Source: Euryodendron excelsum
Taxonomy: Eukaryota > Streptophyta > Magnoliopsida > Ericales > Pentaphylacaceae
Length of the DNA: 64,000 nt
NCBI GenBank assembly: GCA_033060915.1
Contig: CM065384.1
Span: forward strand, 13,696,001-13,760,000
Reading direction: 5' to 3'
The notes under the pieces were generated by a model. It was not told where the DNA came from, did not search any database, and worked only from the letters and a program-made list of their open reading frames with translations. The position numbers were made by a program, and so were the translations under genes. This document shows positions 46,873 through 58,897 of the stretch, piece after piece (positions within the stretch are counted from its first letter, which is position 1; each line of letters begins with the position of its first letter).

Positions 46873-48480
46873 TGTGATCCAGAAATACAGAGAACCTTAC
46901 ACTGGTCAAGAAGGGAAGCTCGGAGAAATTCTGTAGAGAACGATCCAACTCTTGATTCCCTATTTGCTAGCGATTTTGATTTAGGAGAGAAGAAAGTCAT
47001 GGATGGAAATTAAACTTCAAAAGAGCTTGCTGCCCCTGAACTGAATCAACAACCCTTATGCATAACATTCCCTACTTTAGATGTTACTACCGCCTTTGAA
47101 TTAAAATATGGACTAATACATCTCTTGCCCACTTTTCATGGTCTTGTAGGTGAAGATCCCCGCAAACATCTAAAGGAGTTTCATATAGTATGCATGAGTA
47201 TAAAACCCTCGGGGGTGACTGAAAAGCAAATTAAATTATGAGCCTTTCCATTTTCTTTGAAGAATTTGACTAAGGATTGGCTTTACTATCTACCCTCTGG
47301 AAGTATTACCACATGGAACGAGATGAAAAGATTGTTTTTGGAGAAATATTTCCCTGCTTCAAGGGCAGCCAACATTTGAAAAGAAATTTGTGGTGTAAGG
47401 CAGCACAACTGAGAGTCCCTACATGAATACTGGGAACGTTTCAAGAAATTATGTGCAACTTCATGTTTTGTATTTCTATGAAGTCCTTTTGCCCACTGAT
47501 AGGAGCATGATTGATTCTGCTAGTGGAGGAGCTTTGGTGGATAAAACTTTTGATGCCGTGAGAAATCTGATTGCAAATATGGCAGCCAATTCTCAATAAT
47601 TTGGCACTAGACTTGACCCTTCACCTAAGCATGTCAATGAGGTAAATATTTCCTCCATTGAACAACAAATTGCGAGTCTAATTTCTCTTATTCATCAAAT
47701 GGTTGTAGGTAATATGCAAATGGCGAAGGCTTATGGGATTTGTTCAGTAGCAGGGCATCCAACCGATATGTGTCCAAGTCTTCAAGAGGAGCCCATTGAG
47801 CAAGTGAATCTGGCATGTGATTTTTCTAGACAACCACAAAGAAAGTATGATCCCTATTCGAGCACATATAACTCAGGATGGAGGGATCACCCTAATCTTA
47901 GCTATGGGAATCCATAAGTAAATCAACCCGTGACTCAAAATCGCCCAAGTTACCAGCAATATAAGCAGCCATAGCCCCCCTAGACAACAACCGGGCCAAA
48001 CTTCTAATTTTGGTATGTCTTTAGAAATATTGTTAAGTCTCTTGCTACTAACACTTTGCAATTTCAACAGGAGATGAAATAATTTCAACAAGAGGTGAGG
48101 GCTAGTATTCAAAGTCTGAACAATCAGATGAGCCAGATGGCAACCGTAATTAGTCGGCTAGAGGCGCAAAGTTTGGGGAAGTTACTCTCTCAAACGGTAG
48201 TAAATCCAAGAGAAAATACAAGTGCAATCATCTTGAGAAGTGACAAAGAGGTTGAGATTCCAATAAAGGCAGTCACTGCATCGTTGAACCAAGAAAAGGA
48301 GAAAAACATCATTACAGACTAGAGCCTTCCCAATGACGATGACGTACCTAAGCGTAAGTTTCCGCCTCTTTCCAATTATAAACTAGTCCCTCCTTTTTCT
48401 CAGGCTTTAGCAAAATCTAAGAAAGATGAGCAAAATAAAGATTTATATGAGACCTTTCGTTGATGCGAGGTAAATATTTC
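46873..48480 (+). pseudogene. gag of element G
   Basis: Capsid/nucleocapsid polyprotein. In order: an acidic N-terminal stretch, LNQQPLCITFPTLD (47041), HLLPTFHGLVGEDPRKHLKEF (about 47120), AFPFSLKNLTKDWLYYLPSG, TTWNEMKRLFLEKYFPASR and HEYWERFKKLCA (47420), all typical of the Athila/Diaspora capsid. After a small deletion and frame change near 47465 come LPTDRSMIDSASGGALVDKTF and a knuckle near 47730 reading Y-G-I-C-S-V-A-G-H-P-T-D-M-C, where the first Cys of the C-x2-C-x4-H-x4-C pattern is Tyr. Stops (for example TGA at 47239, TAA at 47598) interrupt it. The translation start is unclear. Confidence 0.85.
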
Positions 48481-48532
48481 ACTTTTAGCTGCTATTAAAC
48501 AAGTACCTCGTTATGGTAAATTTCATAAAGAA

Positions 48533-49092
48533 TTGTGTACAATTAAGAAGAAACAGAAACTTATGGGATGTGAGAAGGTGAGAGTAAGGGAGAATGTTTC
48601 TGCAGTTATTCAAAGAAAACTCCTTGCAAAGTGTAAGGATCTACGTATGTTTACTATCCTTTATACGATAGGTAACACTAGATTTGAGAAGGCCATGATA
48701 GATTTAGGAGCTTTTATTAATGTCGTGCCTTATTCTACATATGCTTCTTTGAAACTTGGACCTTTGAATAAAACTAGTGTTGTGATTCAATTGGCTGATA
48801 GATCTAATGCCTATCCTAAGGGCGTAGTTGAGGATGTTCTTGTATAAGTTAATGATTTGGTTTCCCTGCTGATTTTTATATGCTTGATATGGAAAATGGT
48901 GACCAAAATGCCCCTATTTTGTTAGGAAGGTCATTCTTAAAGACATCAAAGACTAAGATGGATGTTCATAGTGGCACACTTACCATGGAATTTGATGGTG
49001 AAATTGTTAAGTTTAATATTTATGATGCCATGAAATACCCTTGTGATGATAATCATGTTTATTCTATTGATGTGATTGATTCTTTAGCATAG
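48533..49092 (+). pseudogene. aspartic protease region of element G
   Basis: Retroviral-type pepsin fold that would cut the polyprotein. VRENVSAVIQRKLLAKCKD leads to the active-site motif D-L-G-A at 48701-48712 (MIDLGAFINVVPYS). D-L-G-A rather than D-T-G-A is usual for this plant group. PLNKTSVVIQLADRSNAYPKG and ILLGRSFLKTSKTKMDV follow, the typical flap and C-terminal strands. A TAA at 48845-48847 and a frame change before 48880 break it. Confidence 0.85.
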
Positions 49093-49497
49093 GAAGTTTT
49101 TGAACTTGATGGCAAAGATGTATTGGAAGTTGCCATCAGTAAGCATCTTGAGGAAGAGAATGAAGAGCTAGTCTTGAGTACTGATTTGTAGGAAATTGTT
49201 GCAGCCTTGAATGATTTTTTGAAGTTACAGCAGTCATGTAACGTTCCTTATGTTGCGTTATCAGTTTCTAATGAGAGGCCTTCACCCTCTGTTTTGTAGG
49301 CCCCCATTCTAGATTTGAAGCCTCTCCCCAGTCACCTCAAGTACCTATTCCTTGGAGATAGAGGAATATTACCAGTCATCATCTCTAGTAAACTTTATGC
49401 GTCGCAAGAAGAAAAACTTGTGCAGGTCCTAAAGGAGCATAAGATAACTATTGGTTGAACAATTGCGAATATTAAAGGAATTAGCCTGTCTAGATGC

Positions 49498-50366
49498 ATG
49501 CATTGTATCTTACTTAAAGAGGGAGTAAAACCTTTCCATCAACCACAAAAAAGATTGAACCCGCCCATGATGGAAGTAGTAAAGAAGGAGATCCTCAAAC
49601 TTCTTAAAGTTGGAATGATTTATCCTATTTCGGATAGCAATTGGGGTAGCCCAGTTCAAGTGGTTCCTAAAAAGACTGGAATAACTATTGTGAAAAATCA
49701 AAATGATGAGTTAGTTCCTACCCGCATTCAGAATGGGTGGTGGGTTTGTATAGATTATAGAAAATTAAATGTTGTAACCCGCAAGGACCATTTCCCTTTA
49801 CCTTTTATTGATCAAATGCTTGAAAGGTTAGCTGGTCATTCTTACTATTGTTTCCTTAATGGTTTTTCCAGTTATTTTTAGATTGCAATTGCTCTGGAGG
49901 AACAAGAAAAGGCAACTTTTACATGCCCATTCGGGACTTTTGCATATCGCCGCATGCCCTTCGGCCTTTGCAAAGCCCCCACCACTTTCCAAAGCTGCAT
50001 GGTTAGCATATTTTCAGATTATATTGAGCATATCATAGAAGTTTTTATGGATGATTTCACAGTTTATGGAGACTCATTTGATAATTGTTTGCATAACCTT
50101 ACCCTTGTTCTTCAAAGATGCATGGAAACTAACCTTGTGTTAACCTCTGAAAAATGTCATTTTATGGTTAAACAAGGTATAGTTTTAGGACATTTTGTCT
50201 CATCTAGGGGAATTGAGGTAGACAAAGCTAAAGTTGACATTATTCAATCTTTACCTTATCCCACTAGTTTGCGAAAAGTTCGTTCTTTTCTTGGACATGC
50301 AGGTTTTTACCAAAGATTCATCAAGGACTTCTCCAAAATAGCATCACCCCTATGCAAGTTTCTATA
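49498..50366 (+). pseudogene. reverse transcriptase domain of element G
   Basis: RNA-dependent DNA polymerase of Ty3/gypsy type. Motifs in order: PFHQPQKRLNPPM..VVKKEILKLL; SNWGSPVQVVPKK; WVCIDYRKLN (49741-49770); a motif-A region reading YYCFLNGFSSYF, where the family has Asp at the N (codon 49858-49860); RRMPFGLCKAPTTFQ; the catalytic box VFMDDF (50041-50058); and SFLGHAGFYQRFIKDFSKIASPL. A TAG follows SSYF (49879) and a TAA ends the stretch at 50365. With one of three metal-binding acids lost it cannot be active. Confidence 0.92.
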
Positions 50367-50439
50367 AAAGGATGTGGCTTTTGAGTTCGACAAGGCATGT
50401 AAAAAGGTGTTTGATAAACTGAAGGAACTGTTGACTTCA

Positions 50440-50855
50440 ACCCCAGTTATCTAGCCCCTAACTAGAGCGTTCCTTTCAAGATAATGTGTGACGCAAGTGA
50501 TTATGTAGTAGGCACTGTCTTGGGTTAAAGAATTGGAAAAGCGTCTCATGCCATTTATTATGCTTCAAAAACTTTGAATGATGCCCAGAGAAATTATATT
50601 ACTACTGAAAAAGAACTTTTAGCTGTTGTTTTTGCTTTAGAAAAGTTTCGATCTTATTTACTTAGTACTAAAGTCATTGTTTACTTTGATCATACAACTC
50701 TTCGTTATTTGATGATGAAAAAAGAGGCAAAACCAAGATTAATAAGATGGATACTTCTCTAGAGTGAATTTGATTTGGAGATCAAAGACAAAAGAGGAAC
50801 AAAAAATTGTGTCACTGATCATTTGAGTTGATTAGCTCATGTTGATGATGAACTT
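50440..50855 (+). pseudogene. RNase H domain of element G
   Basis: Removes the RNA strand during reverse transcription. Seen: KIMCDASDYVVGTVLG (about 50480-50525), a TAA, then [40 protein letters not shown] and [12 protein letters not shown], giving the expected order of catalytic D, E and D. A linker DLEIKDKRGTKNCVTDHLS follows, interrupted by TAG (50761) and TGA (50828). The reading frame differs from RT, with a shift near 50455-50465. Confidence 0.88.
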
Positions 50856-50858
50856 CAT

Positions 50859-52205
50859 TTGCAAGAAACATTCCCTGACGAGCAATTGTTCTCCGCGAGT
50901 GTGACATTATCTTGGTATGCAAATATTGTAAATTATTTGGTTACTAATCTACTACCTGTTGGTTTGTCTAACGCTCAAAGAGATAAGATCAAGAGTGATG
51001 CTAAATACTATGCGTGGGATGACCCATACTTATGGAAGCATTGTGCGGATCAAGTGATCAGAAGGTATTTTCCTGAAAATGAAATCATTTTTATTCTAAC
51101 CTTTTGTCATTCCTATGCTTGTGGAGGTCACTTTGGAGCCAAGAGAACGGCGAGAAAAGTGCTAGAATGTGGTTTCTATTGGCCATCTCTATTTCGAGAT
51201 TCATCTTCTTTTTGTAAGTCATGCGATCCTTGTCAAAAGATAGGTAATATATCCCAAAGGAATGAGATGTCACAAACTCCCATGCTATTTTATGAAATTT
51301 TTTATGTTTGGGTCATCAATTTCATGGGACCGTTCCTTGTATCTTTCAGTTATGTTTATATTTTACTTACTGTTGATTATGTCTCGAAATTGGTGGAAGT
51401 TAAAGCCACAAGGACTGATGATTCTAAAGTTGTTACAGATTTTATCAAATCTAACATATTCTCCAAGTTTGGAATTCCAAGAGCTCTAATAATTGATCAA
51501 GGCACTCAGTTTTGTAATCGAACTGTGGCAACTTTGCTGAGAAAGTACCATGCGATGCACAAGGTGTCAACTTCATATCACCTACAAACTAATGGACAAG
51601 CAAAAGTGTCAAATCAAGAGATCAAGTCCATTATTAAAAAGACAATCAATCCAAGTAGAAAAGACTGGAGTTTGCATTTGGATGATGCTTTGTGGGCGTA
51701 CAGGACTGCATATAAGACGCCCATTGGTATGTCACCTTATCAATTAGTATTTAGGAAACCGTGCCACCTTCTAGTTGAGTTAGAACGCAAAGCTTATTGG
51801 GCTATCAAGAGTTTTAACACGAAGATGAATGAAAGTGGAGAACATAGAAAATTGTAACTTTAAGAATTAGAGGCAATTTGCAATGATGCCTATGAGAGTG
51901 TAAGGATTTACAAGGAAAAGACGAAATCTTTTCATGATAAGATGATCTCTAAGGAGTTTCAAGTTGGTCAAAATGTGCTTCTATACCAGTCACAGCTTCG
52001 TTTGTTTCTGGGTAAGTTGCATTCCCGTTGGAATGGACCTTTTGTCGTTACTAATGTCTTTCCTCATGGTGCAGTTGAAATTCAAAGCTTAGCTACTTCC
52101 GAAGTGTTCAAGATGAATGACCATCGACTTAAGCATTTCTATGAAGGTTTCCAAGTAGAGAATATGGAGAAACTAGAACTTGAGGATCCGATTTATACTG
52201 ATTGA
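50859..52205 (+). pseudogene. integrase of element G
   Basis: Would insert the cDNA into the host genome. The 332-codon open stretch 50859-51857 has an H-H-C-C zinc finger ([26 protein letters not shown] then CKSCDPCQK), then the D,D35E core. The first acid is Asn (INFMGPF, codon 51318-51320). The second is Asp (IIDQG, 51495-51497). The third is Lys (NGQAKVSN, 51603-51605), exactly 35 residues after the second. So two of three catalytic acids are missing. The C-terminal part (RWNGPFVVTNVFPHGAVEI, NDHRLKHFYEGF) continues to 52205 after two TAA codons near 51857-51865. No chromodomain is seen. Confidence 0.92.
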
Positions 52206-53618
52206 AGAAGGAAGCATTGAGTCGAGCCCACGACAATAAACAAAGGCGCTACTTAGGAGGCAACCCAAAGTTTGTTTTTTATTTTCTTATTTTCGCATTT
52301 ATATATTGGTTATCTCTGCCCTTTTTGTGCATTTTACTTTACATTGGGGACAATGTAATTTTTAAGTGTGGGGGAGGAGATTCAAGTTGTATTTTTGTGT
52401 TTTAATTTGTATTCAAAATATATATATATATAATAACAAGATTCAATTAAGCTTGAAGAATTCATAACATGATTGAATAAGTAATCTTCCAACTTAGAGT
52501 TATTTAGTCTAGTTATTTTACTTAAGATTGGAGTGACTAAATTTGGTACACAAGAGCCGGTGAGATTTTGAGCCTTCAGTCTGACACATCCATATCAGTT
52601 ACTATTTTTCTTTCATGTAAGATATTCTTCTATGGATTTGTTTCTCTAGAACTTTCCTTGACTCTCTTCAAGGTCATATTAGCATATGCATGCATGAACA
52701 TGATTAAGGTCATCTTTGTTATAAGCTACATAAGCCAAATAGTCTACCTTATAATTAATTTTTTCCTCTGTGAACCCCTTTGAGCTTTATGTGTTGTTTT
52801 TTCATTTAGTGTGGACCCATATTACAAGCTTTAAACTTGAGAAAAAATAATGCCTTTACCCAAGTCGTAGAGCTAGTGGAGCATTGTTCATCAATATGAT
52901 ACATATGGGTGCGCAAGAAATAAGTGTGGGAATATCCAGATTTGTGGTAGGGCTATGGCTGGTGAAATGGAACATGTTTTTATTCTCAATTTGTGAGTTC
53001 CATTGTTGATGTAATTTTAAAAAAAGAAAAAAAAAGTAAAAAAGAGAAGGGAAGTGATGGAGGAAATTGCTTTTAATGTTACAAACTATCCAAGTCAATA
53101 ATCCCTTCCGATAATTCTAAGCAATGGGTCTGTTTATATGGGATATATACAAAGGCAGAAGCTGTTGAATGGAGTGATTGGTTTTACATGTTTTATATAT
53201 TTGCACTTGAATTGATTTATTTTTCCTCTACTAGTTTTGATGGCTTTTGAGCTACATTCCTAAATATTTCCCACCTTGATCCTAAACCCCGAAAAGTCCT
53301 TATGATTCATGTTATGTATGTGATCCTAGTGGTGGAGAATGAGAAGACATGCAAGCTTATGGTAGGTCATTTCCATTAGAATGAATTTGAGCGATGCACA
53401 TGCCCTTTAAAAACATGAGAGACGAGTGTTTATTTCCGTGAAGGTCTGCATAAAAAGTTTACTCCATCTTTGAGTGAAAATACTTGCTAAGTAATTGTGA
53501 GTTGTTTAAGAATGTTGTTCATGATATGTTATGAGTTTTGAAGAGCTTGGTTATTCTTTGTTGGAACTTTGATATTTTGAGAAAGTGAATGAGTTTTGCC
53601 CGAGGACGAGCAAAAGTT
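52206..53618 (+). other. untranslated 3' region of element G with a PPT-like motif
   Basis: 1.4 kb without a convincing frame, where env-like genes occur in some Athila elements. Near its start is GGGGACAATGTAATTTTTAAG then TGTGGGGGAGG (52346-52377), a polypurine-tract-like copy of the true tract at 53619. (TA)n occurs at about 52420-52432. Confidence 0.7.
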
Positions 53619-53630
53619 AAGTGTGGGGGA
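53619..53630 (+). other. polypurine tract of element G
   Basis: AAGTGTGGGGGA, three bases before the 3' LTR start TGATGAG. It is preceded by GAGGACGAGCAAAAGTT, a context common in Athila-group elements. Confidence 0.85.
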
Positions 53631-53633
53631 ATT

Positions 53634-54934
53634 TGATGAGAATGTAAATGTCATATTTTTCTCCTTTAATGTATAATCTTTTATACTTACTTGGTGCCTA
53701 AATATACTCATTATTCTTATATTTTGATTTAGGGTGCTATGGAACGCCAAGGAAGAGAATCCTAGCTTAAAAGGGATGAATTCGTGCTAAATTGGAAGCA
53801 GCGTTCGAAAGGCGTTCAAACAATCCAAAAGGGCGTTTGAACTGTTACATATGCGTTCGAATGGTACATCAAACGAGTTGATGCCAAATTTAGGTTCGAA
53901 GTGCATTCGAAGAATACAGAGAGCAGTTTTCCCATTCGAAGTGCGTTCGATGCACCGTTCGAACGGTGGTCTAATGCGTTCGAACAGTTGTGCAAACCTA
54001 TAGATTTTCAGAAGCCTATAAAAGCTAGGATGGTTTTTTTTTTAGGGTTGGCATTTTTCATATTATTCTAGGAGGAAAAAGTAGCATAAAACATACCCTT
54101 CTTTCTTCTTCTTTAACTTCTTCTTTAACTTCTTCTTTGAGAATTCTTTGTGGCCCTACGCGGCTAAACTTTGAATCTTGGTCAAAAGAAATGGAAGCCT
54201 CGAAATTAAAAATAAATTGTGAGATCTAATTTGTTTTCATTATTAGATTTATGCTTTGAGTATCGGATGTTCTTCTGTGCCTATTTTCATGATTGTCTTG
54301 TTTAATCACTAGGAGGTCTACTAGTTTATTATTCGTTGCAAGCTACTGCTGGATTAGATATCAAATCCGTAATTGTTTGATTCCTCTGATTTGTGAAGCA
54401 ACTAAGATTTAATGATTTGTTGTGTCAGGAATTATTATATCTTAGGAAGGACGTTCCACTAAATTAAATGCAACCGCTTGTGCTTGTGTTGTTTAGTTTC
54501 ATCGATCTCTCTAATTCTTAAGGTTGCTACTAAATTAAACCTTGAGTGCTTATCCTGGGTTGTTTAATAGTTAGGGTTAATAAGATCGCTTGTTTTCTAA
54601 TTAACTACGACTAAGGAGAGATAGGAAAGCAATTCCCACAGTGAATATTCAATGTGTGAATTGATATACTTGCATCGATGATCAGTTGTAAAATTCCAAT
54701 GGTGGATGTTGACTTAGACCAAGGTTTGTTCTTTTGATTGATTTCAACACTTTAATCTGAGTTGTTTCTTAGTTATTATTAAAATAGTTTTCCTTATATC
54801 CAAACCCACCCTCATCCTTGTTCACATAGTATAAAATTAGGCTGGACACTCTCCGTGGGAACGATCCTTACTCGCACTACTACATATTTGCTTTTGGGGT
54901 ATAGGTTTTATTTTTGGGTGCCCGCGATAGCACA
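53634..54934 (+). repeat. 3' LTR of element G
   Basis: Starts TGATGAGAATG and ends CGATAGCACA; pairs with 45340-46658. Many differences from the 5' LTR are transitions, several at CG within the TTCGAA sites. It carries the TATA box at 54017-54024. Confidence 0.9.
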
Positions 54935-55188
54935 CAAACCACTATTCGGCACGTCGATCAGGATAGTACCTAAGGCCCCGAGATGATAAGGCCATCCAGC
55001 AGATTCTCGAGATCAGGCAATCTCTAGAATAAATGCACATCGTCAGAGTGGCGAAAACACTTGTAAACAACACAATCGTCAAAGTGGTAGAAACACTCAC
55101 GAACAGGTCGATATTGGGAATTGCCAACAAACACTCTATGTCAAAGGACCCAACACGCCTCTTGGCTATGACACATATACCAAATGAC
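54935..55188 (+). repeat. remnant of element B 3' LTR, right part
   Basis: Resumes the LTR at ACTATTCGGCACGTC, equivalent to 33125 in LTR F, through the GAGTGGCGAAAACACT hairpin repeats, and stops at CAAATGAC where LTR piece D starts. Confidence 0.8.
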
Positions 55189-57092
55189 TGTCGCGCCCTA
55201 GTTTTTACTATAGGTTCCCGCGGGGGGCCTATGTGAAAGACTCAGTACTCTCTTTTAGAACTAGCCCTCTTAGAACGACGACTATGATGGGGTTTGAATT
55301 TTGAAATAGAATTGATTAGTGCTTTTTGAAAAGGTCTTTGGAGTCTCCACCTAACATATTTAAAGATGTACTAGGTCATTTACACTAAGTAAAACCTGAG
55401 GGTCAAACTTAGGTTTTGAAAAATATTTTGGAAAAACATTCTCATGAGAGGATTTTAGAAGGTAGGGTTGTTTGATAGCCCTAAAAATGTTGAAAAGCCC
55501 TTTTGAAAATTGACTCTAGTTTTGGTCTTTGAAATAGAAATTCTTAAGTACGGGGGTTGGTTATGTGCAGGGAAGATGCCCTAAGACTATCATCCTACCC
55601 CGCCCTTGCAGTACCTACATATCTATTCACCCTTTACTCACCTAATTATGACTCACTAGTTACCTATGTTTAATGCTATCCACTTAGGAGACTTTTGAAA
55701 ACAAAGTTTAAAAAAGTGTTTGAAAGGTCGAATTGAGTTTGAAAAATGGTTATGACCACACCCCATGAACGGTTGCCTACGTACCTCCTTAAAGAGAATT
55801 AGGCCAGTCGTAGTTCAGACAAGAGTCCAATTGAAAGAGTTGAAATTTTGAAATGGGTTCCTATTTCTAAAAAGGTTTCATTTTTAGAAAGTTTTCATTT
55901 CTGGAAAGTTTGAGTCTGAAAATGTTTCCTTTTCAGGAAAGTTTGACTTTGAGAGATTTCCATTTAGGAAGATTAGACTTTGAAAATGTTTCCTTTTTAG
56001 GAAGATTTGATTTGATTTTTGAAATGTTTTCTTTTTAGGAAGATTAGATTTAGAAATTTTTTCTTTTTAGGAAAGATTAGATTTTAGTTAAAATGATTGA
56101 TTGATTTGATTTGAAGAGATTTGAATTGATTTGAGAATTTTGAAAAGATTTTATTTCTTTTTTGGAAAAGTTTTGTTTCCTTTCGGAAAGATTTGAAGAT
56201 TTTGGAAAGCTTGAAAAGATTTGAAAATGTTTTATTTCCTTTTTGAAAAGATTTGTTCCTTTTTTCAAAAGGTTTGATTGATTTGAAAAAGAAAGAGTTA
56301 AGCCTTGAAAACATTTTGACCTAGATTGAAGTTGGAAAGCCATCTTGGTTTGGAAAGAAGTTTTGGAAAGGAGTTAAGGCTTCCTAACTTAGGATTAGAG
56401 TTGAACTAGGGTTTAGGTAACCTAAGATTGGAGTAAGCAATTGGATTGAAAAGATTTGATATAGATTTAAAAAGTTATGATTAAGGAAAATTTGAGTTTA
56501 GAAAACTTAGCGTCTAGAAAGATGAGACTTAAAAAGATTGAAAAGGATTAGATTGGATTTCGAAACACTTGACTTGAACATTTGACTTGAAAGAGTTTAG
56601 AAAGTTAAGGTTTAAGAAAGATGGAATTTATAAATCTTTGAATTTAGGAAAGCTTCAAAATAAGAAAGTTTTCAAATTAGGAAAGATTTCGAATTTAGAA
56701 AGGTTTTCAAATTAGAAAAGATTTGAATTTAAGAAAGTTTTAACTTTAGAAAGATTTGAATTTTGGAAATATTTGAATTTGGAAGGTTTTAAGTTTAGAA
56801 AGTTTTAGAATTTGGAAAGTTTTGAATTTAGAAAGGTTGGAATTAGGAAATTTTTAAATTCAGAAAGATTTAATTTCTATTTCTTAAAGTAGAAGATTAG
56901 ACTTTATTTTCAAAAATTAGATGATTTGATTTTGTTTTTAAAATTAAAGGAATTAATCTAGTTTCCTAAATGGGAAGACTTGATTATGACATGGAATTGG
57001 AAATGCTGAGTTTTGAAAATTTAGGATTTGGAAAGCTATGATTTGGTGTAAAAAAAGAGACTTTGAAAATCTAGGATTTGATGTAGAAGATA
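55189..57092 (-). repeat. LTR D, minus-strand 3' part
   Basis: On the minus strand it ends GGGCGCGACA at 55189 and includes the conserved blocks at 55550-55640 and 55746-55830 and part of the degenerate tract. The 5' part is missing because element C is inserted at 57093; it may continue beyond the right window edge. Flank 55184-55188 (ATGAC) would be one target duplication. Confidence 0.8.
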
Positions 57093-58530
57093 TGTAAGCA
57101 CCCCATTTTTGCCTGCTCGGCAGTTTCCAGTCCGTCCCGACTTGAGTTCAAGTCAATATGGACATATTCTAGAATTCTAGTCCTAATCTAGTAAATTTAT
57201 CACTTCGCGAGCCCACCAGGCCCAAATAGAGGCAAAATGACCAAACTGCCCTTGTGGGCGTTGTTCGGTCCAATCCCGTAGGCACGTCTTCCCGAAGACG
57301 GTAAGTCCCCTTTTCTAGTCCAATTTTAATCCCTCCCTCGAGAAAGTTGATTCCTCAAGATGGTAAGTCTATCCTGCCTAGCACATTTTTTGAAGAAAGT
57401 TTTTTCAAAACGGTAAGTCCCTTCAAACCTGTTAACCCGGACGAGACCCCAAGTCCCCTAGATGGTAAAACGGTCCACCTTTGGCGCCTGTTAGCCGGCC
57501 AATGCAGAAATTTCTGTTTTGGCATGCCTTCCGAGATAGTTAATTTCTCAAGCACTAACTCCCTTTAGTAGCTTCCCGAGATTAGGCAGTCTCGGGAATA
57601 ATTGCGAACCGTTAGAGTAGCAGAAATACTCGCAAACAACGCAACCGTCAGAGTAGTAGAAATACTCGCAAACAGGTCGATATAGGAAATTGGCAACAAA
57701 CCCCTATATCACGAGACTATCGTCAGAGTGGCGGAAACACCCAAAACCCAGGTCAACACCGGCGCCTGCTAGCTCACTTCGGTAAAAAATGACCAAACGG
57801 CCCCTAGGGCCATTTCCGGCTCTTTTCTTGAGAAAGTACTTAAGTCCTCAGAACAGTAAGTCCACCCTTCCAAGATCGTCTTAGAGACGATCCAGCATGA
57901 TTAAGTGTCTTCTAGTCAGTTTCAGGCCAATTCCGAGACTTTCCAGTCAAGATGACCATTTTGCCCCTAGGCATCCAAGCGCCCCAAGAACGACGCCGGC
58001 TCTGGGTATCAAACCAGCAATCTCCTGATAATACTTTTTATAGTATTCTGGATCTTTCATTATCTTTGCGGATCATTCTAAGTCAATTCTGGCAAACCCG
58101 GTGCAAAATGACCGTTTTGCCCTTGGTGGACTGGTTGCTTTTTTCGATTACACCGGCCCTGGGTATCCAACCGGTAACCTTTAGGAACATTCTAAATAAT
58201 GTCTCCAAATCTCAAGTCTTCTTCCAGGACATTCTGAGTCCGTCTTGGCAGCTTTCCGGCCCGATTGACCATTTTGCCCCTAATGGCCCGATCAACTTTT
58301 CCGACAATTCTTGTCATCCTTTTTCAGGTCAAATACCTCTGAGACCCTATTCTCAGGTTCCTGTCCCTTTCCGGCTTTCCAGGCCATTCCTAGTCCCTTA
58401 AAGGCTTCCCGGACCTTCCGAAGTCACTCCTAGTGAAGGTAGGCTAAAAATTGCATAGTAGTCACTAGTACAGGCGCCCAAATTTTCTCAAGATACGTTA
58501 CTTGCTAACCTTAAAACTTTCCTAACTAGC

Positions 58531-58553
58531 TGGCGCCACTACTAGTAGTGCCA
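58531..58553 (+). repeat. GGCGCC-type palindrome, LTR C
   Basis: TGGCGCCACTA facing TAGTAGTGCCA around CTAG. A second, decayed half (CTAGCGC) lies at 58568. It is 35 bp upstream of the TATA box. Confidence 0.75.
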
Positions 58554-58587
58554 AGCCAATATTTGGCCTAGCGCTTATTCTTCTCTC

Positions 58588-58595
58588 TATAAATA
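58588..58595 (+). promoter_or_regulatory. TATA box of LTR C
   Basis: TATAAATA in CTCTCTATAAATACAAAG, the core promoter for element C by position. The predicted first exon (about 58620-58897) is followed by a consensus splice donor and contains several GAAGA motifs, known as plant exonic splicing enhancers. Confidence 0.72.
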
Positions 58596-58897
58596 CAAAG
58601 CCTCCTCCAGCGTGAAAGAGGGCCGCAAACTCAATCTAAAAACCCTATTATTCAATATACGGAGCTTGTGCCCTCCCTAAACCCTAGCTTCTTTAGGTTT
58701 TCTAAACCTTTGCCCCCCATACACAAACCCTAGCTCACATGCACTCTTATACACTTCTACACTAGCCTCCAAACCTTCCATTGAAGACTTGGATTGCTGC
58801 AACTACAAAGCTTTGAAGATCAAAGGCAAACTATTGAAGATTGAAGCGAAGACCGAAGCAAAGCACGCAAAGCAAAGCAAAATAAACAATACACAAG

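Larger units (their letters stand above)
45340..54934 (+). mobile_element. Athila-like Ty3/gypsy retrotransposon G, full length but dead
   Basis: 9.6 kb: 5' LTR 45340-46658, tRNA-Asp primer site, gag, protease, RT, RNase H, integrase, a long untranslated 3' region, polypurine tract and 3' LTR 53634-54934. It splits an LTR of the B element: flanks match GTAGAATGT...TTATTCGG of LTR F at 33113-33131. The two LTRs differ at roughly 7% of positions in the first 210 bp (my count), so the insertion is old. The coding part has many stops and frameshifts and three lost catalytic acids. Gag and protease wording places it near the Athila/Diaspora group. I see no env-like frame. Confidence 0.9.

Noticed and set aside
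52206..53618. env-like gene in G
   Set aside because: No frame longer than about 85 codons, no signal or transmembrane pattern; T-rich composition explains the hydrophobic short frames.
45335..54940. 5-bp target duplication of element G
   Set aside because: The left flank reads GAATAT and the right flank CAAACC then ACTATTCGG; no clean 5-bp match can be read, so none is claimed.
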